DNA from: Euphorbia lathyris
Taxonomy: Eukaryota > Streptophyta > Magnoliopsida > Malpighiales > Euphorbiaceae
Assembly: GCF_963576675.1 (NCBI RefSeq)
Contig: NC_088913.1
Span: 26,181,001-26,245,000 of the forward strand
Reading direction: 5' to 3'
Length of the DNA stretch: 64,000 bases
Shown: piece after piece, positions 9,758-21,845 of the stretch
Layout of the letters: each line of letters opens with the position of its first letter
Numbering within the stretch: the stretch's first letter is position 1
The notes under the pieces: model-generated
The model's input: only the letters and a program-made list of their open reading frames with translations
Told to the model about the DNA's origin: nothing
Database searches by the model: none
Translations under genes and position numbers: made by a program

Positions 9758-10955
9758 ATGGCTGGAAGGGTGCCACCCGAACAACCAGTTCAACCAAACC
9801 AAGAAGAAGAAGGAGAGAATAACAACCCTCTTGTTATGCGAATCAGAGATTATTCGAGGCCAACCACAGAGGGACATTCATCATGTGTCGTGTTACCCAA
9901 CGAGGGGAACAACATGTTTGAGGTGAAGGGGTCCATGATACAGATGATCCAGGCCTCAGTGTAATTTAATGGGTTTCAATCTGAAGATCCAAATGGGCAC
10001 ATTCAAGAATTCATCACATTGTGCAACACATTCAGATCAAACAGAGGTGTTTCTGACGACGTAATTAGACTAAAGCTGTTTCCTTTTTCCCTAAGGGATA
10101 AAGCGAAAAACTGGGTAAGAACTTTACAGCCAGGGACAATCACAAGTTGGGAAGAAATGGCACGAGCTTTTCTGATGAAATATTTCCCACCACGACAAGC
10201 CATAAAACTGAGAAATGAAGTGTCTCGGTTCATACAAGAAGAGGATGAGTCGCTGGCAGAAGCCTATGAGAGATACAAAGAGTTGTTGAGAAGGGTGCCA
10301 AATCATGGTATCCCTATGTGGATGCAAGTGCAAAATTTCTACAATGGTGTGACCAACATTTACAAAATTCAAATCGAATCCATTGCTAACGGTAATCCAG
10401 AAGATCTTGAGTCACAGGCTTTGTATGACCTTATTGAGAAGGTAGTCAGCACAAGTTACAACAGGCACTCAGCCAGAAGTGAAGGAAAGAAGATGGGAAA
10501 TGATGATGTTGTGTCAAAATTGACAAATCAGGTAGAACAGCTTGCGAGACAGCTAGGCAAGATAAATGTGTCTTCGATTCACAACGAACCACCATTCAAT
10601 GACATTTGCGATTTTTGTGGAGGTCTTCATTTCAGTATCAATTGTCCCGGAGTTAAGCAGGGAAAGAGCGCACAGGCCGAATGTGATTACGCAGGGTATA
10701 ATCAGAGGAATCCACCAAACCCGTATTCCAACACGTATAATCCTGCCACAAGAAACCATCCGAACTTTGGATGGACAGGTCAACCAAACCAGCAGGAACA
10801 ACCGAGATATCAACAACAGCAGGGAGGACATTACCAAAGGCAACCTCAGCAGCATTACAAACAACATGTGCCCCCAAAGGAAGATGTAGAGCTAGATATG
10901 AAAACAATGATGATGCAGTTCATGAAACAGACACAAGCATCGATAAAAAAAAAGT
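9758..10955 (+). pseudogene. Athila gag (capsid/nucleocapsid), broken
   Basis: One frame starts with an ATG at 9758 and includes the retrotransposon gag domain (about 9965-10440), recognisable by P-F-S-L-R-D-K-A-K-N-W, F-L-M-K-Y-F-P-P and L-L-R-R-V-P-N-H-G. A zinc knuckle CDFCGGLHFSINC follows near 10605 and a Gln/Asn/Pro-rich tail near 10700-10870. TAA at 9962 interrupts it (probably from CAA). A nine-A tract at 10945-10953 marks a frameshift, after which the gag-pol frame continues in another register with L-E-T-Q-V. Athila gag and pol are normally one frame, so this copy cannot make a full polyprotein. Confidence 0.85.
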
Positions 10956-13900
10956 CTGGAAACACAGGTTCACCAGTTAGCTGCATCTACGTCAAAAGGA
11001 AAGGGAATAATGCCGAGCAATACAGAACCAAATCCAATGGGCGATGTCATGGCAATCACCCTGAGGCCAGGTAAGCAAACTCAACCCATTATTTCGACTG
11101 ATGTAGATGTTGAATGCACAGGAACGTCCAAAGAAGCTAAAAGGGAGCAGGAACAGGGTGTCCCCAGTGAAGATGAAACCAGGAAGACAACCTGTACAAG
11201 TAAGCTGGATCAAGAGGAAAGTGAAAGAATGTATAAGCCACCACCGCCGTATGTTCCACCTGTGCCATATCCAACGCGTCTAATCAACAAAAAGCTGGAA
11301 GAACAGAATTCTAAAGTGTTGGATTCCTTAAGGAAGTTACACATGAACATTCCTTTTGTAGAAGCACTGGCACAGATGCCGACATACGCCAAATTCCTCA
11401 AAGACATCATGTCGAACAAAAAGAAACTGGAAAACATTTCTATGATACAACTCAACAGAGATTGTTCATCAATACTCCAAAACAAGCAGCAGCTACCCAA
11501 GAAGCTAAAAGATCTAGGGAGTTTTTCTATTCCTTGTTCAATTGGAAAGCTAAATATTGAAAATGCACTATGTGACCTAGGAGCTAGCATAAATCTGATG
11601 CCTTATTCTGTATAAGCTAAACTTGGATTAGGAGAACCCCAACCTACTCGTATGTCCATTTAGTTGGCCGATCGTTCAGTATGTTATCCTAGGGGAGTAG
11701 TGGAAGACGTGCTAGTCAAAGTAGGAAAATTCATACTGCCCATTGATTTCATTATAATGGACATTGATGAAGACTTTCATGTTCCTATTATTCTAAGTAG
11801 ACCATTTTTAGCCACGGATAGAGCATTGATAGACGTAGGAGAGGGACAATTATTCTTAAGGATTAATGGGGAAGAAGTCATTTTCAAAATGAACGAGGCA
11901 ATGAGACGTGCAAACAATAATGATGACACATGTTGTTTCTTGCATGATTTTCAAAGTCTTTCTACTTTGCAGGAACAGGACACTCTAGAGACTTTGTTGG
12001 GAGAAGAGGTGAACATATGCGAAGGAACATGTTGTTCCATTGAATCCAACCTACCGACACCTCCTTTCGATCCTACTGTTCCTACTCATCAAGAACCACC
12101 GGAGATACCAACTGTACCGGTGTCGAAACCAGAATTGAAACCATTGTCTGCCCACCTCGAGTATGCTTTCCTTGAACCACCCAGCGGAAGTCCAGTCATC
12201 ATATCCTCGAAGTTAACTCCTGATCAAAAGGTGCAACTCATGGCAGTCTTGCGAAGAAACAAGGATGCAATCGTATGGAAAATTGATGACATCAAAGGGA
12301 TCAGCCTAGCAGTCTGTGTCCATAGAATCTTGATGGAAAAGGAGCACAAACCACCTGTCCAGCCACAACACAGACTAAATCCCCACATGAAGGAGGTTGT
12401 GCGAAAAGAAGTGATCAAGCTTCTTGATGCTGACATTATTTACCCAATCTCTGATAGTGTGTGGACCAGCCATATTCACATTATGCCAAAGAAGGGAGGA
12501 ACAACCATAGTTCTCAACGAGAAAGACGAGTTGGTGCCCACAAGAACAATAACTGGATGGCGAGTTTGTGTTGACTACAGAAAGCTCAACGAAGCCACGA
12601 GGAAGGATCATTTCCCTTTGCCCTTCATTGATCAGATTTTAGAGCGGTTAGCAGGATATGCCTTCTATTGTTTTCTCGACGGTTATTCAGGATACAACCA
12701 GATCGCAATTCATAGTGAGGATCAAGAGAAGACAACGTTCACATGTCCGTATGGGACTTATGCTTACAGAAGAATGTCGTTCGGGTTGTGCAACGCTCCA
12801 GCCACTTTCCAAAGGTGTATGATGTCCATTTTTCATGACATGGTGGAGCGGACCGTAGAAATATTCATGGACGACTTCTCTGTTTATGGAAACTCTTTTG
12901 ATAGCTGTCTAAACAACCTCGAAGCCGTGCTTGTGCGCTACAAAGAGACCCATTTGGTATTGAATTGGGAGAAATGCCACTTCATGGTTACGGGCAGAAT
13001 AGTTCTCGGGCATAAAATTTCTGAAAAGGGGATGGAAGTGGACAAAGCAAAGGTGGAAGTAATCGAAAAGTTGGCTGTTCCGGCCAATGTAAAAGATGTG
13101 TGAAGTTTTTTGGGACACGCAGGGTTTTACCGCAGGTTTATTAAAGATTTTTCAAATATTGCACTACCCTTGTCAGCATTACTTCATAAGGAAGCGGAAT
13201 TTTCTTTTGACGCAAGCTGTTTGAAGGCGTTTGAACTTTTAAAGAGCAAGCTGATCAACTCGCCCATACTAGTAGGACCCGACTGGGAGCAACCTTTTGA
13301 AATGATGTGCGACACAAGCGATACTTGTGTGGGAGCCGTTCTTGGGCAAAGGATAGAGAAAAAGTTTAGGCCAATTTACTATGCGAGCAAGACGCTAAAC
13401 AAGGCCCAGCAGAATTACACCACTACAGAGAAGGAACTTCTTACAGTTGTGTATGCCTTCGACAAATTTCGACCTTACTTGGTGTTATCCAAAGTAGTTG
13501 TGCACACAGACCATGCTGCGCTACGTTACTTGTTCGCGAAAAAGGATGCTAAGCCGAGATTAATCCGCTGGCTATTATTGCTTCAAGAGTTCGATCTCGA
13601 GATTAAGGATAAAAAGGAAACTGAAAATGTCGCGGCTGATCATCTGTCAAGGATTTCTCACCAAGGCAGCCAGGAACAACCAGAGATTCTGGAAAAATTT
13701 CCAGACGAGCATCTATATACCGCACAGCCTGTGCCATGGTTTGTCGATATAGCTAATTACCTTACGAGTTCGCTTAAGTCGCACAACCTATCCACTAATC
13801 AGAGGAAGAAGTTTTTTTCTGAAATTAAATATTATTTTTGGGATGACCCTTATCTTTTCAGGTTGTGCGCTGATCAAATTGTTCGAAGATGTATATCTTA

Positions 13901-15023
13901 GGAGGAGCAACAGGATGTGCTTAGCCATTGTCATGACCGAGAAGCTGGAGGACACTATAGCGCTAGCAGAACTGCAGCCAAGGTTCTTCAATCAGGTTTT
14001 TTCTGGCCAACACTTTTTAAAGATGCCCATTTGTTTGTTAGCACTTGCAATGAGTGCCAACGAACAGGGAACATCTCGGCTAGAAATGCCATGCCCCTCA
14101 ACAACATAGTTGTTTGTGAAATTTTTGATATCTGGGGCATAGATTTTATGGGTCCATTCCCTACATCTTTTGGGAATAAATATATCTTAGTGGCTGTAGA
14201 TTATGTGAGCAAGTGGGTTGAAGCAATGGCTAGTCCCACCAATGATGCCCTTGTGGTTGTAAAATTCCTAAAAAGGCTGTTCGCCAGATTCAGTGTCCCA
14301 CGAGCGGTCATTAGTGATCAAGGAACCCACTTTTGCAATGCCAAATTTGAGAAGCTGATGAACAAGCTTGGAGCCTCTCACAGAATTGCCACACCTTACT
14401 ATCCACAAACGAGTCGACAGGTGGAGATTTCCAATCGTGAAATCAAAAGAATTTTAGAAAAGACTGTTGGCAGTTCTATGAGGGACTGGGCAAACAAGCT
14501 TGACGATGCTCTTTGGGCATATAGAACAGCTTATAAAACACCAATCGGAATGTCTCCGTTTAAATTGTTATACGGAAAATCTTGTCACCTACCCGTTGAA
14601 ATGGAACACAGGGCCTTTTAGGCATTAACATTCTTAAATTTTGAGACACAGGCTGTTGGAGAACAGAGACGCATGCAACTGTGCGACATGGAAGAATTCA
14701 GGCTGTTCTCCTATGAGAATGCAGTCAATTACAAGGAAAAGACCAAGCAATGGCATGATAAAAAGATCCAGGAAAAAGTCTTTCACGAAGGTCAAAATGT
14801 CCTTATGTTCAACTCAAGACTGCGATTGTTTCTAGGAAAGCTTAAGTCACGATGGTCAGGACCATTCATAGTACACAGGGTGTTCGAGCATGGAGCGGTG
14901 GAAATTTTCAAAAATGGTGATGCTCCTTTCAAAGTGAACGGGCAGCATCTCAAACCATATCTTGAGAATGACCACAAGAGGAAGATTGACACTGTTCACT
15001 TCCAGGATCCTCTGCACCAATGA
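10956..15023 (+). pseudogene. Athila pol: protease, RT, RNase H, integrase, with five stops
   Basis: A single frame with five in-frame stops: 11613 (TAA), 11661 (TAG), 13101 (TGA), 13899 (TAG) and 14619 (TAG). Domains in order: protease D-L-G-A-S (about 11577); reverse transcriptase with V-C-V-D-Y-R-K-L-N (about 12565) and F-M-D-D-F (about 12866); RNase H with C-D-T-S-D (about 13308), T-E-K-E-L-L and H-T-D-H-A; integrase HHCC finger (13926-14055) and catalytic D, D, E in W-G-I-D-F, I-S-D-Q-G and Q-V-E-I-S-N-R-E. The frame ends at TGA 15021. It makes and inserts cDNA in active relatives. Several stops sit where relatives carry Arg, Gln or Trp, so they look like C-to-T or G-to-A decay. Confidence 0.88.
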
Positions 15024-15129
15024 ACAGAGACACAGGATGTTCGCTGCAAACACCAATTGCAGCAGGAAAGTACCCCTCCAAACAAGTTTTTTTTTATTTT
15101 ATTAATCCCTCATCATGTGTTAAGTCACT
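15024..15129. other. Athila spacer after pol
   Basis: Short non-coding stretch between the pol stop and the hAT MITE. Nothing recognisable. Confidence 0.5.
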
Positions 15130-15137
15130 AACCTGAT

Positions 15138-15882
15138 TAGGGGTGGGCACGGTTTGGTTAACCGGTCCATTAGGCAAAAAAATTAACCGAACCGTTATCA
15201 ACGGTTTTTTAACCATCCAAACCGAAACCGGTCAATATCAATCGGTTAACCATACAACCGGTTAACCATTAATTTCGGTTAGGTTTTTTGGTTAACGGTT
15301 TTTAACCAATTCTCACCAGTTAACCAAAAATCAACGGTTAACCATAATATTTACCCAAACCTAAATTTTTAAACAATATTAAAATACACATTTCAAAAAT
15401 TCAAACGAAATGAATTCATATAAAAGTTCAAATTCAAACATAAGTACCGAACTAAAAAAACAATCGATCAAATTTACATTTAAAACATAAAGAAATGTAA
15501 ATAATATTTCGTCAAAATGCTTATTACAAAATTAATCCATCAAGTTTACATTCAAGTATAATATATGTTATATATTTTACAGTATTATAGGTTATAATCT
15601 ATGTTAAAGACTTTTTTTTAATCTTATAATCTATGTTATATAATATATGTTATATAGTTATATATTAATTTTTTTAAAAAAATTGGTTATATTTATTAAA
15701 CGGTTCGGTTAACCGTTAACCGTGGTTTTTAAAACTCTAACCCGAAACCGAAACCGAAACCGGTACCTATATATTTTTTTAACCATTTAAAAAACCACCG
15801 GTTCGGTTAACCGTTTTTTCCGGTTCAGATTACCAGTTTTCGGTTCGGTTACCGGTTTGATCGGTTTTTTTGCCCACCCCTA
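15138..15882. mobile_element. hAT-type non-autonomous element, 745 bp
   Basis: The ends are TAGGGGTGGGCA and TGCCCACCCCTA, a perfect 12-bp inverted repeat of the hAT kind, flanked by the same 8 bp AACCTGAT (15130-15137 and 15883-15890). The subterminal regions are packed with GGTTAACCG and ACCGGTT words in both orientations. There is no ORF, so it relies on an external hAT transposase. It lies in the untranslated part of the Athila, so it arrived after or travelled with it. Confidence 0.92.
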
Positions 15883-15890
15883 AACCTGAT

Positions 15891-16430
15891 AACAATTACA
15901 TTGTCTGATTTTTGCTTTAACCATGGTTTTAATCAATATCTTCGCAAGGAAAAATGTAAAACTTATACCCTTGTCAATAAGAGTGAAGTTTTTAGTTTTG
16001 CTTGTGTAACCTTTAGAGGGATGTGGAGTTAGGTCGTAATAGTTTTTTTTTGGGGGGGGGGGGGGGGGATAAATTCAAAATAATAATAAAAAAAAAGATA
16101 TGGACGCGTCAAATCAACTGTCTTTAGGCGGTAATTTCAGTCTAATCGTCCCCTCGGAAAAATATAAAGTAGATAGCTTGCCGTAAATGCAAGATTTATC
16201 GTACCCTTGCGTCTTTTCGCCTGGGGTAATCATCTATTTCGTCCAGGTGGCAGATTAGGAGACGGTCTTTAGGGTGGTAGCTCAAGAGATCTGTCTCCTC
16301 CTTTCTACTTAAAGGACGCAGACTGCTGGTTACCCTAAATTTTTCTTTACGCACTATTCCCTCACCTTTACCAAGATTTCTGTTTCTCTCATAACACGGT
16401 GCAAAAGTTCCTATTTAGTTTGATTTACAG
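15891..16430. other. Athila spacer between pol and the 3' ORF
   Basis: Non-coding. It includes a T9 tract followed by a G17 tract (16043-16068), a possible ppt-like or slippage-prone sequence. The last 130 bp are CT-rich and could be the leader of the 3' ORF. A weak TACTTAAAGGACG at 16307 is the nearest TATA-like word. Confidence 0.5.
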
Positions 16431-17807
16431 ATGAGAACTAGAGGTTCAGGCAAACACGTAAAAGTCGAGGGGTCGACCAAGAAGGAAAAAGCAAAGGGAA
16501 AAATGACGGAACCAAGCACGGTCGCTTTCGTTCTGGATGAAAAGATAGTAAAAAAGCTCTCTCAGTTCAAAGATCCTGAGGTGCAAAAGTACTACAAAGA
16601 TCTAGCTAAACTTGAATTCGGGCCCATAAGAACAGTTTGTTGGGACACCTTGAGGCAGCTAAAGCTTGAAGATCACGTGCGCACGCTCATGGAGGCAGGC
16701 CATTTAGGCTGCTTCTTTGAGATGAAAGAGCCTGCATACAAAGAACTGACGCTAGAGTTCCTGGCTACCTTCAAGCATGATGTTGAGATCACCGATCCTG
16801 AAGAAGAAGGGAAGTTCAGTTTCAGGCTTATGGGTCACACTCAGAGGCCTTCGCTCAACCTGTTTAACCAAATGTTAGGTGCTGCGGATGATGATGACCT
16901 AGAGTCCGAGAGCTACAAGGAAGCATTCACCAATACCCCTGATGTCTTTGACCCTACTGCCTTCTGGAATTCTCTTACAGGTCAGCAGCATTATGACGGG
17001 AGTGTCTCCAAAGCGTTAAATATTGATGACTATGCTATTCGTTACTTGCACAAGCTGGTGCCCAGCATAATCTTTGTCCGAGAAAATCAAGCTACTATGC
17101 CGCATGCAGACCTTACAGCTTTGTGGAGCATGTCAATTGGGCCAAGAATGAACTTAGGTTACTGGTTTGGGGAGTACATCAGTGCTTTTTGTAAGAAGAA
17201 CTCATCGCTCATCTGCTGCGGGAGCATTGTCACTAGAATTGCGGAATCTATTAGAGTCTTTAAGCCTGAGGACCACTCTCGGCTCACTATTGTGAACCAT
17301 CCAGACCAGATTGACCTAAAGAGCCTACAGAAGATGTTGTTTGGTAAAATGGTGAACGGGAAGTGGGTTTGGATGTCGGACTTTGTGGCATCAAGGAAAG
17401 TTGAGAGCCGGAAGAGAAAGAATGAACCAACTGTGTCGATATCATCGGACTCCGAACAAGTGGAGCGGCCAAAGGATCTGGATTTCTATAGGAAATGTGC
17501 AAAGCTTTCGAGTGAGGACACCCTTGACAAGTTCAATGCCATGTTTGCTCAAAACCAAGCCAACCGTGAGATGATATTTGCACTCGAGCAAAAGTATGAG
17601 TCACATGAGGTATCGATCGACATGCTCAAAACCATCTGTATTGAGGAGCATGGCAAGGAGAGTCCATCCGATTTTTCTGTCAAGAGTCCGGTAAGAAAAA
17701 TGCCTGAAACACCTGCTACTGCTAATGCTGAAACTTCCTCAAAAGGGGAGGGCATTCCTGCCACTGCGGATAGAGAGGTTAACTCCTCTCTATCCCAGCC
17801 CGCCTGA
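16431..17807 (+). CDS. Athila 3' ORF (ATHILA ORF-1-like domain), intact
   Basis: A 458-codon ORF with ATG at 16431 and no internal stop. The start is basic and Lys-rich. Residues about 50-330 form a globular domain with landmarks R-T-V-C-W-D-T-L, Y-K-E-L-T-L-E-F-L-A-T-F, a W-F-G-E-Y-I block and a V-W-M-S-D-F end, as in the plant ATHILA ORF-1 family. A low-complexity tail with one helical stretch follows. It sits after pol, in the envelope position, but I see no signal peptide or membrane segment, so an envelope role is not supported. Its function is unknown. It is notable that this frame is clean while gag-pol in the same element has six stops and a frameshift. Confidence 0.8.
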   Translation: MRTRGSGKHVKVEGSTKKEKAKGKMTEPSTVAFVLDEKIVKKLSQFKDPEVQKYYKDLAKLEFGPIRTVCWDTLRQLKLEDHVRTLMEAGHLGCFFEMKEPAYKELTLEFLATFKHDVEITDPEEEGKFSFRLMGHTQRPSLNLFNQMLGAADDDDLESESYKEAFTNTPDVFDPTAFWNSLTGQQHYDGSVSKALNIDDYAIRYLHKLVPSIIFVRENQATMPHADLTALWSMSIGPRMNLGYWFGEYISAFCKKNSSLICCGSIVTRIAESIRVFKPEDHSRLTIVNHPDQIDLKSLQKMLFGKMVNGKWVWMSDFVASRKVESRKRKNEPTVSISSDSEQVERPKDLDFYRKCAKLSSEDTLDKFNAMFAQNQANREMIFALEQKYESHEVSIDMLKTICIEEHGKESPSDFSVKSPVRKMPETPATANAETSSKGEGIPATADREVNSSLSQPA

Positions 17808-19392
17808 TCTGTCAACATTGTCGATGTCCTAGCATTTGGTAACATCTAACACCCTTACTCTATCCAACTGTGCTCTGCCTGTGTTGTTATGCTTTAAATT
17901 ATCTACAATCTGCTGCCATCATTATAACATTGAGGACAATGTTCTGTTTTAATTTGGGGGTGGGGGTTGTGTATCATAATAAATGCAGGTATAACATGAT
18001 AAATGCTTTAAAATTCAGTTTGTTTAACTAGTGATTTGATGTAGAACAAATATCCCTTAAGAATCTTTGATGCAAATGTCCTTTGTGATTTCTGTGATTT
18101 TCGTTTCTTCGTTCTCTCATCTCCTTGTTTAATTATTATCTATTCGATTGTTTTGTGTTCAATGGGAATCACTAAACAGACTGTGTGTGTTTTGATGGAA
18201 TTGTTTAGTTTTACTTGTTTGTTTGAATTTTGTCTCCTCGAATCGGGAAGTTCCAAAAAAAATTCAATTTTTTAAATCTTCTTTCACAATTAGTAACCCT
18301 TGTCTTATTGCATTTCCCCAAAAATAGTGAGAACTCGAGCCTAAGAGTGCATCTATAGTATGCATTTATTCTTTTCTGAGAGGGTCAGCGCTCACTATCT
18401 TTAGGGAGAATTTGCCTTGGTTTGCCCTGTTGAAATGGAGACTCTTTTTGACAAGCATAGGAAGAAAAAGGCATTAGTTCCCCTTTCCACTACACAAAAA
18501 GCCACATGTGCTTTGCACTCACGTTTTAGGGTACCCAACTTGAGCCATAACCTGTTCTTTCTGAAAACCACGCAAAGAGACCCCGTCCTTTCACTCATAT
18601 TCCTAAATACCCTGAGTTTTGTCTTGTGCTTCAAAACCAACTGTTAAATTGAAATCATGTGCTTTTAAAGTTACACATCAAAGGCAGTTGAGCAAACAAT
18701 GCTAAAGATAAGATAGAAAGGAACCTGGGAAGTTTGTGTTTGGGTGGAAAGATCTTTAATGATTGATATGAATAGAAAGGGTAGGTTGTTTTAAGAAAAC
18801 AGGCTGTTAGAATGTGGTAATGGGTAAATCACTTTGATTGTTGAAAGCTGTGTCGGTTAAATAAGTTGTATAAAGACAGAATTCATACACTGAAATAGCT
18901 TTTCACTGTCAAACCAGAACTTGAGCCTAACATTACAACCCTTGTCAAGTCCTTTGGACTATGCTTGGAAGAATTTTTGACCCATAGATTCAGGACCAAT
19001 AGGCAAACTCACACCCTAAGGGTGTGGTGACTGAGCTGAGGAGTGAAATCGAATTCTTTTTCCTATGGTAAATAAATGTCATGCGAGAGTGAGTGAGTTA
19101 TTCCATTCCTTAGCGAGGCATGTCTAGCGAGTTGGTAACTTCTTGTGAAAGTAGAAGTCTAAATTTTAAGCTTTAAGGAAGTTCTCGAGTAAAAGGACAC
19201 ACTGTTTAAAACAAGCTCTAAACTCTTTGATAAAATCATAGCACGCATCTGTTAATTTCCTCATTGGACAAAATAATCTCTGTTCCCCTTATCATTCTCT
19301 GAAAAATTTCATTCCTAACTCTTCTTCTATTACAGTATTCTTTCTTACAATTTGTTGCTTGAGGACAAGAAAAGGTTCAATTTGGGGGTATT
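17808..19392 (+). other. Athila 3' untranslated region with polypurine tract
   Basis: About 1.6 kb without a coding frame. Near 17930-17970 it has GAGGACAATG followed by AATTTGGGGGTGGGGG, and at the very end (about 19361-19390) GAGGACAAGAAAAGG and AATTTGGGGG directly before the 3' LTR. The second is the working polypurine tract; the first is a similar internal copy. Small ORFs on both strands here (for example near 18410-18640) are not convincing. Confidence 0.7.
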
Positions 19393-19966
19393 TGTTAGGC
19401 ATGAAATTGACTAAGTTTAACATAATATTTATATGAGAATTTGGGTGTTTTTACATTATATTGCAAGATTAAAAGACTGATTAATGTCTTTTTGTAGATA
19501 AGCATTGATAAAAGCCAAACTCGCTGGAAACAGCTTGTTTCGCAACTGCCAAGGAGGAGTGGAGCCTTTCTATGATCCAGCGGTTAAATGCCGGATACTC
19601 GATGACGGACAGTGACAGATCAGAGGTGGCAGAGGCAGAGGCAGTAGGTGGAAAAGTGTTCAGGTGGCATTTCCTAAAGCAACATGAGACAAGAAGTTTC
19701 GACCCTTGAGTGTTCAAGGGTCAAAAAGATCAATGATTATTTTCTACTCTGTTTTAGTTTTAGTAAAGTGTTGACTTATTTTTCTGTACTTTTCTTTTTC
19801 TTGGGTACTTTTCGGGTACCAATTTTGGCTCTAGTCTTTCTCCTTTAAATAGATGTAGCAAAGGAAAGATAAGGCATGTTGATGATCGGATAATTTTAGT
19901 TTTAGAATAGAAGGTACTGTTAGGACATTAGAAGAGAGCTCCCATGGAGGATCTGAAGGTAACAAG
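19393..19966 (+). repeat. Athila 3' LTR, piece 1 of 3
   Basis: Matches 5' LTR from its first base (TGTTAGGCATG) to ...GGTAACAAG. It ends at the Copia A duplication ACAAG (19962-19966). Pieces of 574, 197 and 491 bp total 1262 bp, equal to the 1288-bp 5' LTR less its 26-bp extra segment. Confidence 0.92.
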
Positions 19967-21303
19967 TGTTGGTCCCTTGTAAGGTTGCAAGTATAGTTCC
20001 AAGGGGGGGTTAGGAACTATTTAAACTTTTTCGCAATTAGGGCAGACTTCTTTTTCTAAGAAAAAAGGTTTTAACAGCGGCGCTGAGTAAACAGCAAGAT
20101 ACTGGCTTAGTCAACTGGTGACTAGCTCAGTTTCTTAGCTTGAGTCAGGAGATAGCACTTAGAGTCTATTCCTGAGCTCAGACGTTCAACGCGCACAACT
20201 CAACTTGACCTCTTTACTTGGTCAGTTTTTAGTTATTTCAAGCAAGCAATATAAATAAGGAGTTAAAGGTAAGAAATACTTCACTCAGCAGATTTATCCA
20301 GGTTCGGCTTCTTCTAAGCCTACGTCCTGTCCCCGGAACACGTTCTGAGATTTTGAATCCTCTACTGAGCTCTTTAAAGGTAGAGCCTCAAACCTTTTAC
20401 AATATCAGCAACTGAGTATGACAAGAGTACCTTCCTCTATACCTCTACTCAATCCTAATCTCTTGCTGAGTACTAAAACCAAGTACTCAGCCTCTCATTT
20501 CTATCTCTAGAAATGATAAGTGTTTTGTCCTATACAAAGATTTGCTAAGACACTTTAGACGATTGAAACAATCACTCTAGACTTTTACACAGATATAAGA
20601 ATTGTAGTGTAAGATTTTGCTTTGCTTCTTGCTTGCAGAACTTGTGTAGAAATTTGGTCAGCGTAACTGCTTGATCAAGTTCTGTGTTGAGTGAAGCTTC
20701 TGATGGCCCTATTTATAGAGACGTCTGGGCATCGGTCATTTCGAATTTCGAAATAACCGATGGAGGGAAACAGCTATATGTCGTTGTCATCCTGACTTGC
20801 TCAGAGCTCTCGGCCAATCAGAATTGTGTATCTTCTGTCCTCGGTCAGCTCAGCAGACTGTCTCTCCTTTTATGGTAAAGTCAACTGGACAGCATACTGT
20901 GCCGTCTGAACTTTGCCAAAAGGGGAAATACTTTGTCTGGAAGTTTTGCTTCGCCAGCTGCTGTCTTGTACGCTTTGTCGAGACTACTCAGCAGATTCAT
21001 CTTGAAGTTGTTCCCGAAGGTCTTCTAGATCCTTCCTTTTGCTGAGTTGCGTTTTGTTCAAAACGGCAACATCTTGACATACGCGGGCCGAGTTGTACTG
21101 AGTTGTTTGACTTGGGCCTTGGCTTCCCTATTGGGCTTGGGCCTTTTAATTCTTATGTCTTATAACAGTTTTAACTCAACATTGAACAAACACATTAGTA
21201 TAATAAATCAAAGCATTTAAACTTAGTGTGTTTAGAATATGTATTTTAAATTATACTTAAACAATTTTGTCAAATCAAAATTATGTGGAAAGGTGTTTCA
21301 AAA
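19967..21303 (-). repeat. Copia A 3' LTR
   Basis: On the minus strand it begins at 21303; the family's TGTTGAAACACC start is altered to TTTTGAAACACC here. It ends ...GGGACCAACA at 19967. A CTATAAATAG box lies at 20719-20710. The polypurine tract ATGGGGGAGTT abuts it at about 21304-21315. Confidence 0.9.
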
Positions 21304-21845
21304 AACTCCCCCATTTTGATGTTGGCAAAACTATTCAGCGAGGAACTCAGTATGAGCTCCCCCATGATAGTTGACCCAGTATAATTTAGCAAACTCCCCC
21401 GTAAGGGTTGAGCTACTGACTTAGTTTTACTCAAAACATTTGAAGGTTTAAATGAGTAAGTCTAAGGTCAGTTTTCAGATATAGGTCAGATATATCAACA
21501 TATTCTATTTACTCAGTATTAAGTGGAAGGTTTAGTCACATAGAGCGCGCTGAGTAATTTGTTGTTCAATGAGTTCTTATCAGAATGTTTTATAAACACA
21601 TAGGTCAATGTCAAACATGTTATCAGCATATCATTTAGTCAATAAATGTTACAAGTATTAAACATAGCTGATTTAATTGAAGATACATAATGACCCAGTA
21701 CTTAATAACATATATCATAACTCAGGATTTGAATAAGAGATGCAAATATGATATATAGATAGAAGTCAGTGTTTACACAGCACAATGTTTATATAGATAA
21801 GGCAAATAGATTACAACTGACTTAATCTAAAACTGAGAGCTAGCC

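Noticed and set aside
16431..17807. Calling the Athila 3' ORF a viral envelope
   Set aside because: No signal peptide, membrane segment or cleavage-site features are visible; only the position is envelope-like.
8323..19717. Paired 78-codon minus ORFs at 8323-8559 and 19481-19717
   Set aside because: They are the same stretch of the two Athila LTRs read on the wrong strand; not a gene.
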